Origin: Epiperipatus broadwayi
Lineage: Eukaryota; Onychophora; Udeonychophora; Euonychophora; Peripatidae
Assembly (NCBI GenBank): GCA_028023455.1
Contig: JAQFVV010013295.1
Coordinates: 1 to 64,000, forward strand
Length of the DNA stretch: 64,000 nt
Reading direction: 5' to 3'
Part shown: positions 22,456 through 35,829 of the stretch, in pieces
Layout: each line of letters begins with the position of its first letter
Position numbering within the stretch: position 1 is the stretch's first letter
Position numbers and translations under genes: made by a program
The notes under the pieces: generated by a model
Databases searched by the model: none
What the model saw: the letters and a program-made list of their open reading frames with translations, nothing else
Told to the model about the DNA's origin: nothing

Positions 22456-25069
22456 CTATAAATAATTAAAAGCATAAGTTTTCTATTATAGTTTTATATG
22501 TACTTATTTAAATTACTTTCTATATGTATGTATAAATATGACTTACACAATTAGTGATATGATTTTGTTTATAAGTCAGTGAAACTGATTTGATATTTTA
22601 TCATAATATTGCATAAAGAGTCAAATAATTAAAATTGGCACTATTTAAGTTGAGTATTATACTGGGTAATTTAAACTTAAGTTGGAATTCCATAAGCAAT
22701 GGAACTCACTATTTAATATGTTTTTGTGTATGTTTCTGTAGAGGTTTATATCTATAGTATATTGGATAGCCTGCATCTAATATCCTCAAAATCAGAGGGC
22801 GCCACTAGACTTCTAGTCTAGAAATTTGTTATTTGCTGATGAAAATATCCACTACCAGTGTTTACCGCAGTTGTTCCATCATATATATAACTATTATTGC
22901 CACTAGATCAGGGAGAGTAGAGATTCTTGTCAAAATAAACAATTGACAGGGCAGACAACAGTAAACAAAATGCTAAACAAGTCTAAAAATTAACAACAAT
23001 ATTTGCTAACAATGAAATAACAAGCTTACATTAATGATAGTTTATTTTATTGTTAACTATTGACCCCTTTATAATAATTAAATGTTCAGAGACTTAATAA
23101 TTTCTAGATGTGCACACATATATATTTGCTACAATACTAACACATAATCAAAATTGACAGGCTTAATTCCTAAAATGACTCATATGTGCTGGGACTCACA
23201 TGTACGATGCTTGACGATGCTCAAAATCCTAATGATGAAAAGAAATGTATGAATTGCAATAATCAATAGGTCCATAAATAAACCATGTTAATTAAAGAGT
23301 GACAATATATATGAATGCATAGGAATATTTAAGGCACTTTGTCCTATGCAAAAATCAATAAAAACAGCCAATTTCAAACATGGTTTCGAACACAGAATAA
23401 TAACTTATTTTAAAAATGATCATGGAAAGGAAATGTCACTATACCTGACGTAAAATATCAAAACTCACCCGCATATAGCAATAAGCAGAGAAATACCAAA
23501 CATGTAAATAAAACTTCTCATGATATATATATATATATAAGAAATTATTTTATATATGCATGCACACATAAGCATAAATATCTCTTTTTTTTTTTTCAAG
23601 CATATATAAAACAAATAAAAAAAATGGACAAATTAAATAGTTCAATAAAACATACATGCATAATTATAAGATCAAGTACAAATAGAAATGATGATTTTAA
23701 AATTTCAAGGGATTATTAATTTATCAAACAAGATACTATAAAATAATTTTTAAAAAATCAATATAGATTTTTTTTTCAACTTACGATTTTCCTTATTTTA
23801 AAATTCTTAATAAAGTTATATAGATTGTCAACAATTGCAGAAGTGGAGGGGAAATAAATTTGCTTTAAGTTTCTTTAAATAACGTTTCTTTTAAAATTTT
23901 ACAAGAGAAAGAAAAAAATAATTTTAGAAAAACTATTGTGGACTATTGAAATTAATTACCAACTGCCAATTATAACAAGGTTTTAAATAAAACATTACTA
24001 ATGATAGTAATCAAGCAATTTAAATACAGTACATGAAAGATAAAAAAAAAAAAAGGAAAGAAAATAAAATTTTAAAATTGGAAAAACAGAAATATTAAAT
24101 TACACCCTTACATATATCACTGGCTTACAGTTAATATCTAAAGAATAGTTCATGTAGGGGTTTGACCCTATAGGGCTATTACTTTCAGTATATGGAGTAT
24201 ATAAATGTGTATGTATGCAGACATGTCTTTGATCAGGTATTGGACTTTATCATGGAGTTGCTTTATTATTAAGGAAAAGTGTATCTCTTCTACAGACTCT
24301 TCAATGGCAGTAGTTAAGTTGACTGATGTTGGTCAGTTAGCAGGCAAGGTTAAAATGTGGTGGCTACAGATTCATGCTGGAGAGTGGAGTTTGTTTCTGG
24401 TTCTTTGGCAGCACATACTTTTAAACATGGTCACTAGAGAAAGTTCTGAGTTCATCATTGAGACAGATGTAGGTAAATACAGAAGAATCACTGTTGAAAT
24501 TATACTGACCCAAAATGCATAATGAGTTAGATAAGCAGCATTCAATAGTGGATGAGGAATGAGCAAGCAAAGCAGTCAATGGTAAATAAGCAGAATAAAA
24601 TATAATTTTCAGCTAGACTTTGTATAGACCTAAAGTTCATTGTTTAGCCAACTCAAGAATTTCAGGAATCTCTAATTAGTAAACCAGTGATAATAATTTT
24701 GAGCACAGATAAGCCAGAAATTTTTAATTGAGAAATTCACTAAATTTATAATTACATCAATCTGAAATTTTAAAGATAACTAGACTTAAAATCAGAACAA
24801 TACTGAATGTAGAAAAAATAGATTGTGTTAAAATTTTTAACTAATACAATGGACTGATTAATAATTGATAAAGAGTTTTAAGATTAAGCATTGTTCCACA
24901 ATATAAAAAAAAATCTTTTATAAATTGATAATAAATTCTGTTGTGTCCAGTGCTAGCTTTTTGGATTATAAAAAACTTTGATGATTAAATGTGAATGAGT
25001 GTACACAAAATACTTAATCTAGTATTTGAATAAATTCACTAAAATAATTTAGGATGACTAATAGATTTA

Positions 25070-25167
25070 AATCACTAAACATCACATGATCACTATTTCT
25101 ATGAGTAGGCACTAGATAGGGATTTTATGCACAAGCCTTCTGGCAACCATTGATTACTCTGGTTGAC
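25070..25167 (+). repeat. Family A repeat fragment next to the LINE
   Basis: CATCACATGATCACTATT, then GCACTAGATAGGGATTTTAT, GCACAAGCC and CATTGATTACTCTGG match 46600-46670. The match stops at about 25167 where LINE sequence begins, so the LINE may have inserted into or next to this repeat. The rest of the repeat was not found on the LINE's other side. Confidence 0.7.
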
Positions 25168-26006
25168 ACTATTATCAAAAAGAAGAAGAATGGAGGAGAT
25201 ATAAGAAATAAGCAAAAGATGGTTGATTTAGATATAAGTGTAGATGTGGAGAGGGAATGGTTTTGTAAGATTAGTGGTAAGAAAGTTTGTTATAAACATA
25301 ATGGAGAACAAGGAAGAAAAAGAATTTATAAAAGAGTAGTTAGGAAAGAAGAAATTGTTAAAATTGGGTTTTTGAACATGCAAGGTGGTAGGAGATCAGA
25401 AAAATGGCTGGAATTAAATAAAGCAATTGAAAATGAAGGGCTTGAGGTAATAGCAGTAGTGGAAACTCATCTAATAGAAGAAGAACCTATTTTGGAAGAG
25501 GTAGTATGGCAGGGTATAAACAGAAAAGAAAAAGAAAAAAGGGGTGGTGGTATAGGTGTTATATCAAAATAAATTTTAAATACTGTTAAATGTCAAGAAC
25601 ATTTGTGGTTTGAAATAAGGTTGGGTAGACAAGAATGGATGGTGGCTGTAGTGTATATCGCCACTGGAGATAGTCAAACTAATGGAGTGGAACAATGAGT
25701 GCCTAGTTAAGGATATACAGAGTTTTAAAGAAAAGGGAAAGAGAATAATGGTTATAGGGGATATGAATGGGCATATTGAAGAAATTGATGATGTAGATAA
25801 TAAGAATGATCAGTTTTTGAAGGAATTTTGTCAAAGAGTAAATTTGAGCATTGGGAATTTATCAAATGTATATGATGGACAATACACATGGTCTAGGAAT
25901 AATGTATTTCACACAATAGATTATGTATTGGTAGAGAAAGAGGGAATGAATAAAATACGAAAAATTAAGGTGTTTGATAATAAAGAGAGTGTGTAATAGT
26001 GATCAT
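25150..26006 (+). pseudogene. LINE endonuclease domain (broken)
   Basis: AP-endonuclease-like domain that would nick target DNA for target-primed reverse transcription. Visible motifs: VKIGFLNMQGG (N-terminal), AVVETHL (catalytic Glu region), MVIGDMNGHI (Asp and Asn), YTWSRN, IDYVLV and terminal SDHNF. The reading changes frame at least twice (near 25680 and 25980) and has an in-frame stop at 25570, so no intact enzyme is encoded. The true upstream limit of the protein is unclear. Confidence 0.88.
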
Positions 26007-26586
26007 AACTTTATTATAATAGAAATGGTTAGTAATGTGATGGAGGATAGAAATAAAGGTAGAAATAATAGTGAAAGATGTGGATGGAGAGTGAATGATA
26101 AGAATAAGTTGGAAGAGTATAAAATAAAAGTTGAAGAAACCATGGAGCAATTGGTTGGGGATGAGTATAAGGACTGATGCGGTGAAGTAGAAAAAGTGGC
26201 AAATGGGGTTTTAGTCGAGAATATGAAGAAGAATAAAAGTAATAAAAAATAAGAGTTAGTAAAAGTGTAAAAGAGAGGAAAAAAGCATGCAGAGAATATA
26301 AGTGTGTTATTAAAAATAAAGAAAGTGAAAATGATATTAATGCTAAATGGGGGAAAGTACTTAGAAAAGAAGAAGCTAACTAAAATGGATAATTATAGAG
26401 AGAGGATGAAGTTAAATAATAAATTGTTGGAGGATATTAATAAGAGTGGAAAAGATGGGAGTAAAAAATTTTGGAATTACATCAAAAGGAGAAATGTAGG
26501 GGAAAGAGAGATAGTATTAATAGATGATGAGGGAATAGAATGTAACTCTAGAGGGGAAGCTAGAGAAAATCTTAAATAGATATGTA

Positions 26587-27505
26587 ATGGATATAGAAAA
26601 GATGTTAGATGTGAAGGAATTAGTGATAGAAAACATGAAAGCAGTTAGTAGTGGGAATATTAGGTTCACAAAAAATGAATTGAATGAGGCAGGAAAGAGA
26701 TTGAAAAGTGGAAAGGCGAGAGGTTTAGATGGATGGGCAGCAGAGATGGTAATGAATTTAGGGCATAGAGCAAAAGCAAAGTTATTATCATGTTTTAATA
26801 AGATGGCACAGAAGACAGTTTTTCCAGGTAGTTGGAGTAATACAAGAATAAGATTATTATTTAAAGGAAAGGGTAAGGATCATAGAAAGTTAAATAATTA
26901 TAGACCAATAGCGGTAACATCAGTTTTATATAAAGTTTTCGTATACATGGTAGCTGGAAGAGTTGTAAAATGGATGGAAGAGAATAATTTAGTGGGGGAA
27001 ATGCAAGGAGGTTTTAGGTCAGATAGGCATATAGGAGATAGTTTTTTTTGTAGTTACACAACTTATGGAGATGAGTAGGAATTCAGATAGATCATTATAT
27101 ATGAGTTTTATAGATATAGAGAAAGCATATGATAGAGTAAATAGAAATAGATTATGGGTAAGATTAGCCAATTTGGGAATGGATGAAGCTTTAGTAAATA
27201 TTATTAAGAAATTATATGAAAATAATTATTATACTTACCAATTAGGGGATATAAAATCAGTTAAAGTTAAAAATGGAGTGGGATTAAAGCAAGGATGCCC
27301 TATGTCACCGATTTTGTTTTTGTTGTTTTTGAGTGAAATGGAGAAAGCAATAGAAAGACTAGGAAGAGGGGTAGAGATACCATTAATAGGTGGCAAAGGA
27401 GTATATACTTTGTCGGGTCCTTTTTTTGCAGATGATATCTTTTTTATGTGCAGAAAGAAGAGAAGATATGGATATTATGTTGAGAACATGTGCAAGGGTG
27501 AGTAA
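26587..27505 (+). pseudogene. LINE reverse transcriptase domain (broken)
   Basis: Two overlapping frames carry the fingers and palm: SGKARGLDGWAAEM, RIRLLFKGKGKDHRKLNNYR, PIAVTSVLYKVF, GEMQGGFR, then after a frame change near 27065 SFIDIEKAYDRVNRNRLW, GVGLKQGCPMSPILF and PFFADDIFFM with FADD at 27425-27436. All expected catalytic aspartates are present in the separate pieces. Thumb and connection sequence continues to about 28100 in another frame (YRYLGII, GLTYGNDA). Confidence 0.9.
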
Positions 27506-28333
27506 AGAGATGGGGATTAAATTTAGTAAAGAAAAATCAAACATAATGTGATTAATACTGAGGAAAGAGAGGATGTAGTTTTTTTATTGGGGGATATAAA
27601 GTTAAGTGTGATGGATAGATATAGGTATTTGGGAATCATCTTATGTAATCAGGAAAATTGTTTGGTTGAATGGGAGAAAAAATTGGTAAATGAAGCAAAG
27701 AAAAGAAAAGGTTTGGTAAAGAAACTAACAGTATTTTCATATAATAAATATGATGTAGCTAGAATTGTATGGAAGGGAGTTGCAGTAGCAGGGTTAACAT
27801 ATGGTAATGATGCATTATGTGTTAGTAAAAGGATTTTTATAATATTTAGAGAAAGTACAAAGGAAAGTAGGAAGGCATGCATTAGATGCAGAGATTGGAC
27901 AGCAAAGGAGGCAATTCAAGGAGAAATGGGATGGTCAAGTTTCTATATGAGAGATGCAAAAAGTAAAATGAAAATGTTTGGTAGGTTGCAGTTTATGGAT
28001 AGTATAAGAATAGCCAAAATAGTGTTTAATTGGGTTATGAGTAAAGGGCAGGTAACAAGATGGGTGAGAAAGGTAATGCGGTATGATAAAAGATTTGGAT
28101 AAAGAATTTATATCGATATACTTGTATAAAAGGTGGGATGATTGTGTTAGGAGGATTGTTGAGGTTATAGTGGTAAGGAATGGGATAAAAGAATAGAAGC
28201 ATTAATAAAAAAATAGGGAGTTGGAGAGATGGAGAAGTAGTATGGAGGGTAAGAAGAGTTTAAATATATATATAGAAGTAAACGGAATATTGGAAGTGAG
28301 TCAATTTATGATAATAGTAAGGAAAGTAGTTTA

Positions 28334-28660
28334 TTGTTTAAGGCTCGAATGGGAACTTTAGCAACAAGAGAATATACATGTAAATGGAAAACTATGGGTG
28401 ATTTAGCGTGTAAATTGTGTAAGGAAGGTATAGAAAATATTAGGCATCTGTTGATTGAATGTAAATGCTTGAAAGCAGAAAGGGTACAGATAATGAAGTT
28501 ATGGGAGAATAGGTATGAACAAAGTGACAATACAGAAAGTGAGTTATTAGTTTTTATGCTGGGTTTGCAAAAAGATAAGGGGGATTTAGATTTAAAGGCC
28601 ATAGAGTTGACAAAGATTATGTTGTGGAAATGGGATGGGGCAGAATATGGGAAGACTTAG
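28334..28660 (+). pseudogene. LINE C-terminal zinc-knuckle region
   Basis: Reading of 108 codons at the LINE 3' end with CKLCKEGIENIRHLLIEC (28409-28462), a CCHC knuckle like that of zf-RVT domains that follow many animal LINE reverse transcriptases. The stop at 28658-28660 is followed by about 100 bases of 3' UTR and the CATCA-type tail. It may be the native C-terminus. Confidence 0.8.
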
Positions 28661-28937
28661 AGTGGGGAATGGAAAATAAAGTGGCTAACAGGTTTATCTG
28701 GGCATAGTTGCTGAGATATTCTTGACTTCGTTTAAGGAGAAGCCAAATACATCACATCACATCACTAATACATTTATTAATTAATTAGGAATAAAGAAAA
28801 TAATAATAATGAATGAAATTAAAAGTTTGATAAATATTTTTCAATAATACAAATAGACTATGATTGACTTACAACATAGATATTAATTGTTCCAATAATT
28901 AAAAATTAATCAGTACATGTAAAATTATTTGAATGGT

Positions 28938-28938
28938 A

Positions 28939-28970
<32 letters not shown>
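28938..28970. repeat. (TA)n(TG)n microsatellite
   Basis: Six TA units followed by about ten GT units. Confidence 0.95.
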
Positions 28971-29990
28971 AAATCATAGGTGTCATAAATAAACATATAG
29001 GTGCATAGACACAAAATATCAAAAAAAAAAAAACATTCCAAGTGTAAATAATTAATTTCCTTTTAAAATATATAAAGCTACATTATTCTTTTACATAAAT
29101 AATATATGAATTTAGATAAATATACATATAGTCTATTTCGGTGAAAAGGTATCTAGATCTATCTCCAAGCTGCCTGAATTATCATTCCTAAATCAATGCA
29201 TAATTTAGCATAGTTTAGCTATTCATTCAAAAATTTAGAGTGATAGCATATCTGGGTCAAGAGTTACAACATGTAATTTGATAATATGTTTTGTATCTTT
29301 GTTTATATTGTCTAATGCTATCTTTGTCTTCACAAATGCTTGCAAGAACATTCTTGTAATTCACAGCTTCACTGCAATGCATAATCTGAATTATTCCATA
29401 TTTTGCATCATATAAATATTTTAATTATCTAAACCTATTGTGTTATTTGTCAATAAATGAGGAATTTATTTTCATTAGAATGTTTTCTAACCCTTGATTA
29501 TATGTTACATGTATATAATTCATAAGTTTATATTTATTTGTTATATTTTTAATTGCATAATTTTAATATTTTGCAACCAATACAATGCAATTTGGAATCC
29601 TAAATAATAAGAAAATTTTAAACTTTCTACAAAAAAATTTAAAACAAATTGCAATATTAAAATTAATCTTGACATCAGTAAAACAAAAGTTCATTTCCTC
29701 CAGTCTTTCATTCTCTCCTAAAATAAATTATTAATTTAATTTTGTTTCACTATCCCAGTATTGTGAAGAGACTAAACAGAAACAATGGGATAAATGTTAC
29801 ATGCACATACACTACCTCTGTAAATAATAAAAACACTATTTAAACTTTTATCATTGCCACATTGTGAACTTTCACAATTTATTGTGTAGCTATTCTGTTT
29901 AAACACAAATGTCTTATTTTAATTTTCTACAGCATAATCACAAGATGTAATATGTCTCAATATATGTAATGAAATGCAATTGTTACTTAC

Positions 29991-30119
29991 TTCTGGAGCA
30001 AAGAGACTCTTTCCCATTTCTTCACAGAGATATGCATATTCTACATTACTGAGATCACATCCATAGTCTTTATCATGAGGAAGAAACAAGTTCCACAATC
30101 CCATGCTTTTAGCCTTATC
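29991..30119 (-). CDS. ACAD11: ACAD10/11-like gene, exon e (acyl-CoA dehydrogenase N-terminal domain)
   Basis: Exon of 129 bases (43 codons, phase 0 to phase 0). Acceptor TTGTATTAG|GATAAG, donor CCAGAA|GTAAGT. It encodes [20 protein letters not shown], then [20 protein letters not shown] and [11 protein letters not shown] and the [14 protein letters not shown] block are hallmarks of the ACAD10/11 branch of acyl-CoA dehydrogenases. Strand, phase and spacing fit exons d and f. The intron before it (9.6 kb) is the GC-AG intron; the one after it (7.5 kb) contains a + strand LINE. Confidence 0.95.
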
Positions 30120-30644
30120 CTAATACAAAAAAATATAAGAATTATCTAAAAATAACTAAATAATTATTTTCAAATTACATCTAATGTATGTAAAAACCAT
30201 ATGGTTAGCTTTATTTTATTGTACTACCAATATAAAAATGATTTTATTTGAAAGAGATGCAAGTTAAGCATAATACATAATTGTTCATTTATTTAATTGA
30301 GATTTAAAAATGACTAGCTATAAAATTTTTGCAATATAATAATAAAATAATTATTAAATAGAAAAAAAAAATTGTTAAAATGATCTAGTATTTACTATTG
30401 TCAAAAAAAAAAAAAAAAATGAAATCATTCTACTAATTATTTCACTTTATGAATGTTGATAGAGATTTTTATAAATGTGAATTTTATAAACATAAATATT
30501 TTGTATGAATAACTATATATTTCTTTTATTTAGATATATATATTTTTACATTCTGACTCATAATAAAATATCATTTAAAACATGCAATATCTGATCCATA
30601 TATTATATAAAAGAAGGATTAATGCCTGTAAAGATTGGTGTGTA

Positions 30645-30865
30645 TATGATGGCAAATCATCAACTACAAGTTAACAAAATGTAAAATTTATAAAAAAGTA
30701 TAATTATAAATCCACTAGCATTACCAATAAATAAAAGTAAGCATAAGTAATACTCAAAATAGCCATTCATCATCATGAATGATCAACAATGAAATAAATC
30801 AACAGTGAATATGGTAACTAGATTTGAAATGGGCCTACTGTAAACCAAGCCAAATATTTAACCTT
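30645..30865 (+). repeat. Dispersed repeat family B, copy 1
   Basis: GATGGCAAATCATCAAC, AAGTTAACAAAATGTAAAAT, AAAAGTATAATTATAA, ATCATCATGAATGATCAAC and TTTGAAATGGGCCTACTGTA align with 39240-39425 in the same orientation. This copy has an extra 45 or so bases in the middle. No protein-coding content. Confidence 0.8.
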
Positions 30866-31569
30866 TTACACTAAATAAATACTACTCCATCTGAATATAT
30901 AATCATAAAAATAAGAATGCTGGGATATTAAAACATGCTGATCATCATCAATGTTCTGGCCACTTAGTACCTTTAATGTACTGGCCAACTATAAACTTAA
31001 ATTTTGATAAAGACTAAACTAAACTAAAATGCAGTGCAGGGGCTTTAAAAGATATTATCTTTGTGCCAAACCAGGACAATGTCATACTGTAATGCCCATG
31101 CACTAAAAATACATCCCCTTTTATATATCAGACTGTTATGCACAAATCTAGCTCAGTGAACATAAGCTCTATTAATGTATTGTGATCAAGATGATGATGC
31201 AAATACATATGATCTAAAAACCATCTAGAATTAAGTCAATGGAATAATTTTAACAATTGAATATAAGTTTATTAGTAACAATAAAAAAAAAATGATATTA
31301 AGTTAAGGTCTGTAGAATTAGGCTACACATATAAGGCTTCAGATTTTGAGTACTATACAAAATTTCAAATTATTACATTGATTTTACAATAGCTGTTAAT
31401 GGGTTTACATACAACACACACATATTTATATATATGCGCACAGACACACATTTATAGTATACAATGAAAACATTTCAATGTGTTGATTAACATAAAAACA
31501 AAATTCAATTTATTACATTGTGGTTTACATATACTATTAAATTTCCTTAAAATGCATATATATATATTG

Positions 31570-31640
31570 AAGCTGTCAATCTTAGCTTAACAACAAGCTG
31601 CATGGTTTCATCTACTAACCTGTGTTCAAACCCTATATCC
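31570..31640 (+). repeat. Possible tRNA-like SINE head
   Basis: A TTAGCTTAACAACAAG segment, followed 40 or so bases later by GTGTTCAAACCCTA, which fits a polymerase III B box (GTTCAAACC). The spacing is tRNA-like, but a cloverleaf was not demonstrated and no second copy of this segment was seen. Confidence 0.35.
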
Positions 31641-31679
31641 CACCTCACTCCTTTAGTTGTGTATATATATATTATATAA

Positions 31680-31915
31680 AATACATATTTTGCAGGTTAA
31701 TCCGTGTTAAAAACTTTTAATATTAATATACTGACGTTTCGACTTGGTCACACAAGCTATCCACAGAGTTATAAAAGGTAGAAAGATGGTTGTAGAGGCA
31801 CTACAATCACTGATTTGAATAAAATGTTAAAATTCCACCAATAGCAAAAAATGTTAAATTTAGGAATTGTTTTTAAAAAAATCTTTCGAAATAGGAGGAA
31901 GTTTGCATATATTAT
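31680..31915 (-). mobile_element. Penelope-like element 3' end fragment
   Basis: The reverse complement matches the last 230 or so bases of the PLE units at 1-3520: the segment before the end (CTCTGTGGATAGCTTGTGTG), the run CGAAACGTCAGTATATTAAT, and the terminal AACACGGATTAACCTGC. It is flanked on the terminal side by a TA-rich tract (about 31665-31690). No coding part remains. It lies inside the GC-AG intron of the ACAD10/11-like gene, on the same strand as that gene. Confidence 0.85.
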
Positions 31916-33767
31916 GTATATATTTGAAATACACACATAAAATTTATAAAGTTTAACTTTCCAATATTTATTATTTAATATTTATTATTAATTTTTTAAT
32001 TATTATTAATTCTTTTTTTATTAAAGTACATAGGTGCAGCTCAAATATATATATATTATAAGAGCAAAAATACTAACAAAATATTAATATTGATTTTTTT
32101 CTAAAATATTTTATTATATGTCATTTTAAAACTTTTTCTTTTTAAATTGTTTTGTCTATTAAATTATATATTTTGTAAAATCCAAGATGGAAGATGCAAC
32201 CGTTAATTGTCCAAAAATAATTAAAGGATTGGGAATATAATATTTAGTCTTGAAAAGGAATTTTTAATTAAAGGTTTTACTGAAAATAAAATTAAGAATG
32301 CGATTAATAGATTTTATTTTTGTATAAACATTTTTGTCAAATTTATTTTCAATCTGAAAATACATTTGAATTTATTTCTGGACATCTATCTGATGATTGC
32401 ATCTTCAAACAATGAAGAAAGAAAACTTAAGATTTTAGATTAAAGATTAGATTTGAGCTAGAAATAAATTAAAAGCATTATTCAAATACCTGGGCAAGAG
32501 TGTAAAATGGGACAATTTTAAACACCAATATTAGCTACTACTGAGAGAACTGTGTTGCCATCAATACTCCATGCAACTTTGAAAGCTAAGATAATGATAG
32601 AGTAGACACCAATCATCTTTCGGACCATTGTGAGTCTCCTGCCGTTAATGAACCATCTTGCTGCTGCCATGAAAGAAAGGAAAGCTTGAAATAAGAACTT
32701 TAGAATGCTGAATAAAAACTTGCTTATCACCTAAGAACTTTATGATCCTTTCAATTGCCATGTACATGTCTGGACATTTTAAATTAGACTCTTAAAATGA
32801 TGCAAGGTAAACTATTTTCAAATCACCACCATTGAAACTAAATCTAGTTAGCCTAACTAATCTTGAACCCTACTATCAAGATTTCTCATATATTATTTAA
32901 CTTTGTCTTATTTTCTAATATGTAAATGTAATTTGTTTTAAATGATTTCTATAAATTTAATCCTATCTCATATGCTCTAACTTTCTTTAACTTTGGTGTG
33001 GTCATTTATTTATATGTATTTATTACTTGATTTTTATTTATGATTTTATTATTAATATGCCAATCTCAAGCAAACTGATGAGTTAAATTTCTAAAATCTT
33101 TTCTCCCTTCTTTTAAGTAAACCTTCATGAATTAAGGTTATTAATGTCCCTTTAAAACATTATGCATTATTAATTAATATGCTCACCAGATTGTTTTTTG
33201 AATCAACATTTTATATTGGTTTATTATAAAAATTGTTATTTGTTCAACCCCAAATAGAATAAGCAATTCTACATGGGGTAAATCCATTCCTTAAGCAAAT
33301 TAGCGCTTTGAAATAATTTTAAAATATTATTCAATTCTGAAAAGTGACCTATTACTTGTTTTCTCTATAACTGCAATTTTACTTTATTTCTTCATACTCT
33401 TAAAATATCAAATGTTTAAATATCCTAGTTATCAAAATCCATGAAGGTGGGATTGAATTATATGAAATAGCAGAAAAGGAGGGGGGTCAAATCTTAAGTA
33501 TATTTTATTAAATGAAATCTTCCCTATATATAATAGTGACATAGCATATTATTTAGCTAAATTATGGCATTCAAACAAGGGTCATTTATTTTTAAAGCAG
33601 TAAATCTTATTCAATGTCATTAGTGACATTTGTTCGTATTGCATTACTGACATTCGGCCTTATTTTTGTGATTATATATATGTGCTTATAATCTGGGGGT
33701 TGCAACAAGATGGAACCCATAGATTTATCATTATTTCCTGTCTCATGGATAGTTGACATTCCTGAGA

Positions 33768-33890
33768 ATTATTTCGTATAAAAGGGCCTCTGGTGGTGAT
33801 TCCAGTATGCTGGCACACTATGCTATCCACTTTCTTTGTATAAAGGGCCTCTGCATATTGGTGATGTCCATGGCATGCCTTATCCACATT
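33768..33890. repeat. Imperfect local duplication around GTATAAAAGGGCCTCTG
   Basis: TTCGTATAAAAGGGCCTCTG near 33773 and TTTGTATAAAGGGCCTCTGC near 33835, each followed by GGTGAT and later CTTATCCAC or GCTATCCAC. About 65 bases apart. Confidence 0.7.
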
Positions 33891-35829
33891 TCTCTAAGCA
33901 CTGCTCAAGAAGGGGATCTTAGACTTCATTTTCATCCAAGAAGCATGACCTTTTCCTCTTATTTCTTTGCCGATGCCAATACCGCAAACTTCTTCATATT
34001 ATTATTTATTTTACTTCATGACTCAGTTTTAAGGCTCTAATATTAAAATTGTACTCTGCTCAAAATATATATAAATGCCAACTATTTCTAGTTTTATTAA
34101 TTAAATTTATTTCAGTCTTATACAATCCTGCCATCATAATATAGTATTTCTGTATTTAAGAGTATCTGCATTGGGGAAAATCAAGCATTCTGTTTTCTTC
34201 AATAAATATTTTGTCATAAAATTAAATGTAATTTTCAAATGTGTTTTATTTATTTTCACAACTGTAATGGTGTGAAAATAGCTTATATTAAATATAATGA
34301 ATTTCGGAACGCTCCCCGAAATAATGTTAGTCACCATGTTTCAGAACCGTAAATCAAAGCGTTAATAGCAATTTCATGTAATCTTTTTAATAATTGATTG
34401 GCATCTTAATACTGTGCCCACCAAAGATGTGTGTTTATTTATAGTATATGTCAATTAATAAAAGAGCATATGAAAAATAATAGTATGAATGACAATATAT
34501 AATTATCTATCATTTGGTAGACCACTTGCTCATTCATGCACATACTAATGTATGCAGTTAATTCATAATGTATATAATTTGTCATTATATTAAACTATTT
34601 TTTATTGTCTAACTTGTTTGAGTAGTTCGAATTTCTTCTTCTCCGCTTCCACACATACAACCATATGTATGCTTATGTTATGTTAAGTAAATGTGTCTCA
34701 TTGTCTTCTCTGCTCTGCTAGTGGGCCAGATTTAAAATAAATTCTCATGTGCCATCATTGTTATGTTATCCATTAGGTGTTTGATTTGGGGAATATGGAG
34801 TGGATTAGAATCCAGGTTGGTCCCTGACCTAAATCTCAGGCTGGATTGGGTTTGAAGTAAATTTTGTGAGTTCCAGCTCATGTTAGATGGATAAACATGT
34901 TTTGACCAGTACAATATATATATATATATCTGTGGGATATATTAATTTATTTACAAAACATATTTGAATTTTTCAAAATAATAGAATTAATAATTTTTAT
35001 ACCATGTAATTAACATATATATTTTTGCACATAGAAATGTATGTGCACATTTCTTTTTGTCAAAATAATAAAATTATTAAAATACATTTTTCCTAATTAA
35101 TTCTATTTGGAAAATATATATAAATTTCATTTACTTTTTTATAACAAGTTCTACTCTTTTACAGATTAGTTTTTTTTTCTTTCTTTTAAAAAAAAAGTAG
35201 TATAAAGTTAAGGAATTAAATCTAGATTTTAATACAAGGAAATTTATTTCTTGTGTTTCTCTTAATTAATTATAAATGTCTTTTTTAAAAAAAAAAAAAA
35301 TACTCCAGTAAATTTCTTTTGTTCTTTTTCTTTCTACCTTAAAAGATTTTGGAGTTTTAGAAGTATCTATGAATCAAATATTTTATTCCAGCAAAATTTT
35401 ATTTGCCATCTTTTAAAATATATAGATTTTTTTCTTTAATGTCATTATATCAAAGGAATTATTTAAAATTTCGTTATTATATATAATACTATCAGTCTCG
35501 ATATATATATATATTACTATCACAAACGGAATTATTGTTGATTGAATAATTTTAAAATATAGATTTTAAATATTTTCACTTATTCTCTTGAAAAAACAAA
35601 TACAACAGAATCTATCAATTAAATCTTCATTTTTAGATGTTTAACTTAAGTAAAATTATTTACTTTGTTCTTTAAAATGCCATTTTTAATATATAATGTT
35701 ACCATCAACCGTATATATGTTTATCTGTGCTTCTCTGCCTAAAGATACATCAGCATACATATAATTACTTCTTCAGCAACTACTGGTTTCTCTTGGTGAG
35801 TTAGACTAGTATTGTCTCATCAGGAAAGA

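Larger units (their letters stand above)
25168..28765 (+). mobile_element. LINE with APE endonuclease, reverse transcriptase and zinc knuckle (broken)
   Basis: About 3.6 kb, sense strand rich in A and G. Domains in order: AP-type endonuclease (LNMQGG about 25375, VVETHL about 25458, GDMNGH about 25757-25774, TWSRN, SDH at 25998-26006), reverse transcriptase (ARGLDGWAAEMV, LNNYRPIAVTSVLYK, SFIDIEKAYDRV, LKQGCPMSPILF, FADD at 27425-27436) and a C-terminal zinc knuckle CX2CX8HX4C (28409-28462). The frame is broken many times, first by a stop at 25570-25572, so it is dead. The 3' end carries a short CATCA-type tandem tail (CATCACATCACATCACT, about 28750-28765). The clade was not determined. Confidence 0.92.
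22456..29990. other. Intron between exons e and f
   Basis: An intron of 7535 bases containing a family A fragment (25070-25167), a broken + strand LINE (25168-28765) that runs against the host gene, and a (TG)n microsatellite (28938-28970). The + strand open frame at 24205-24522 is not recognised. The remainder is AT-rich. Confidence 0.85.

Noticed and set aside
24205-24522. A 105-codon + strand open frame
   Set aside because: Not recognisable as a protein; an overlapping minus-strand frame is equally open, as expected by chance in repeat-derived DNA.
32518-32730. A 70-codon minus-strand open frame downstream of the PLE fragment
   Set aside because: Hydrophobic reading without recognised motif or exon signals; it does not fit the ACAD10/11 exon series.
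33076-33100. CTGATGAG at 33077 as a further hammerhead
   Set aside because: No paired stem II and no GAAA at the required distance.
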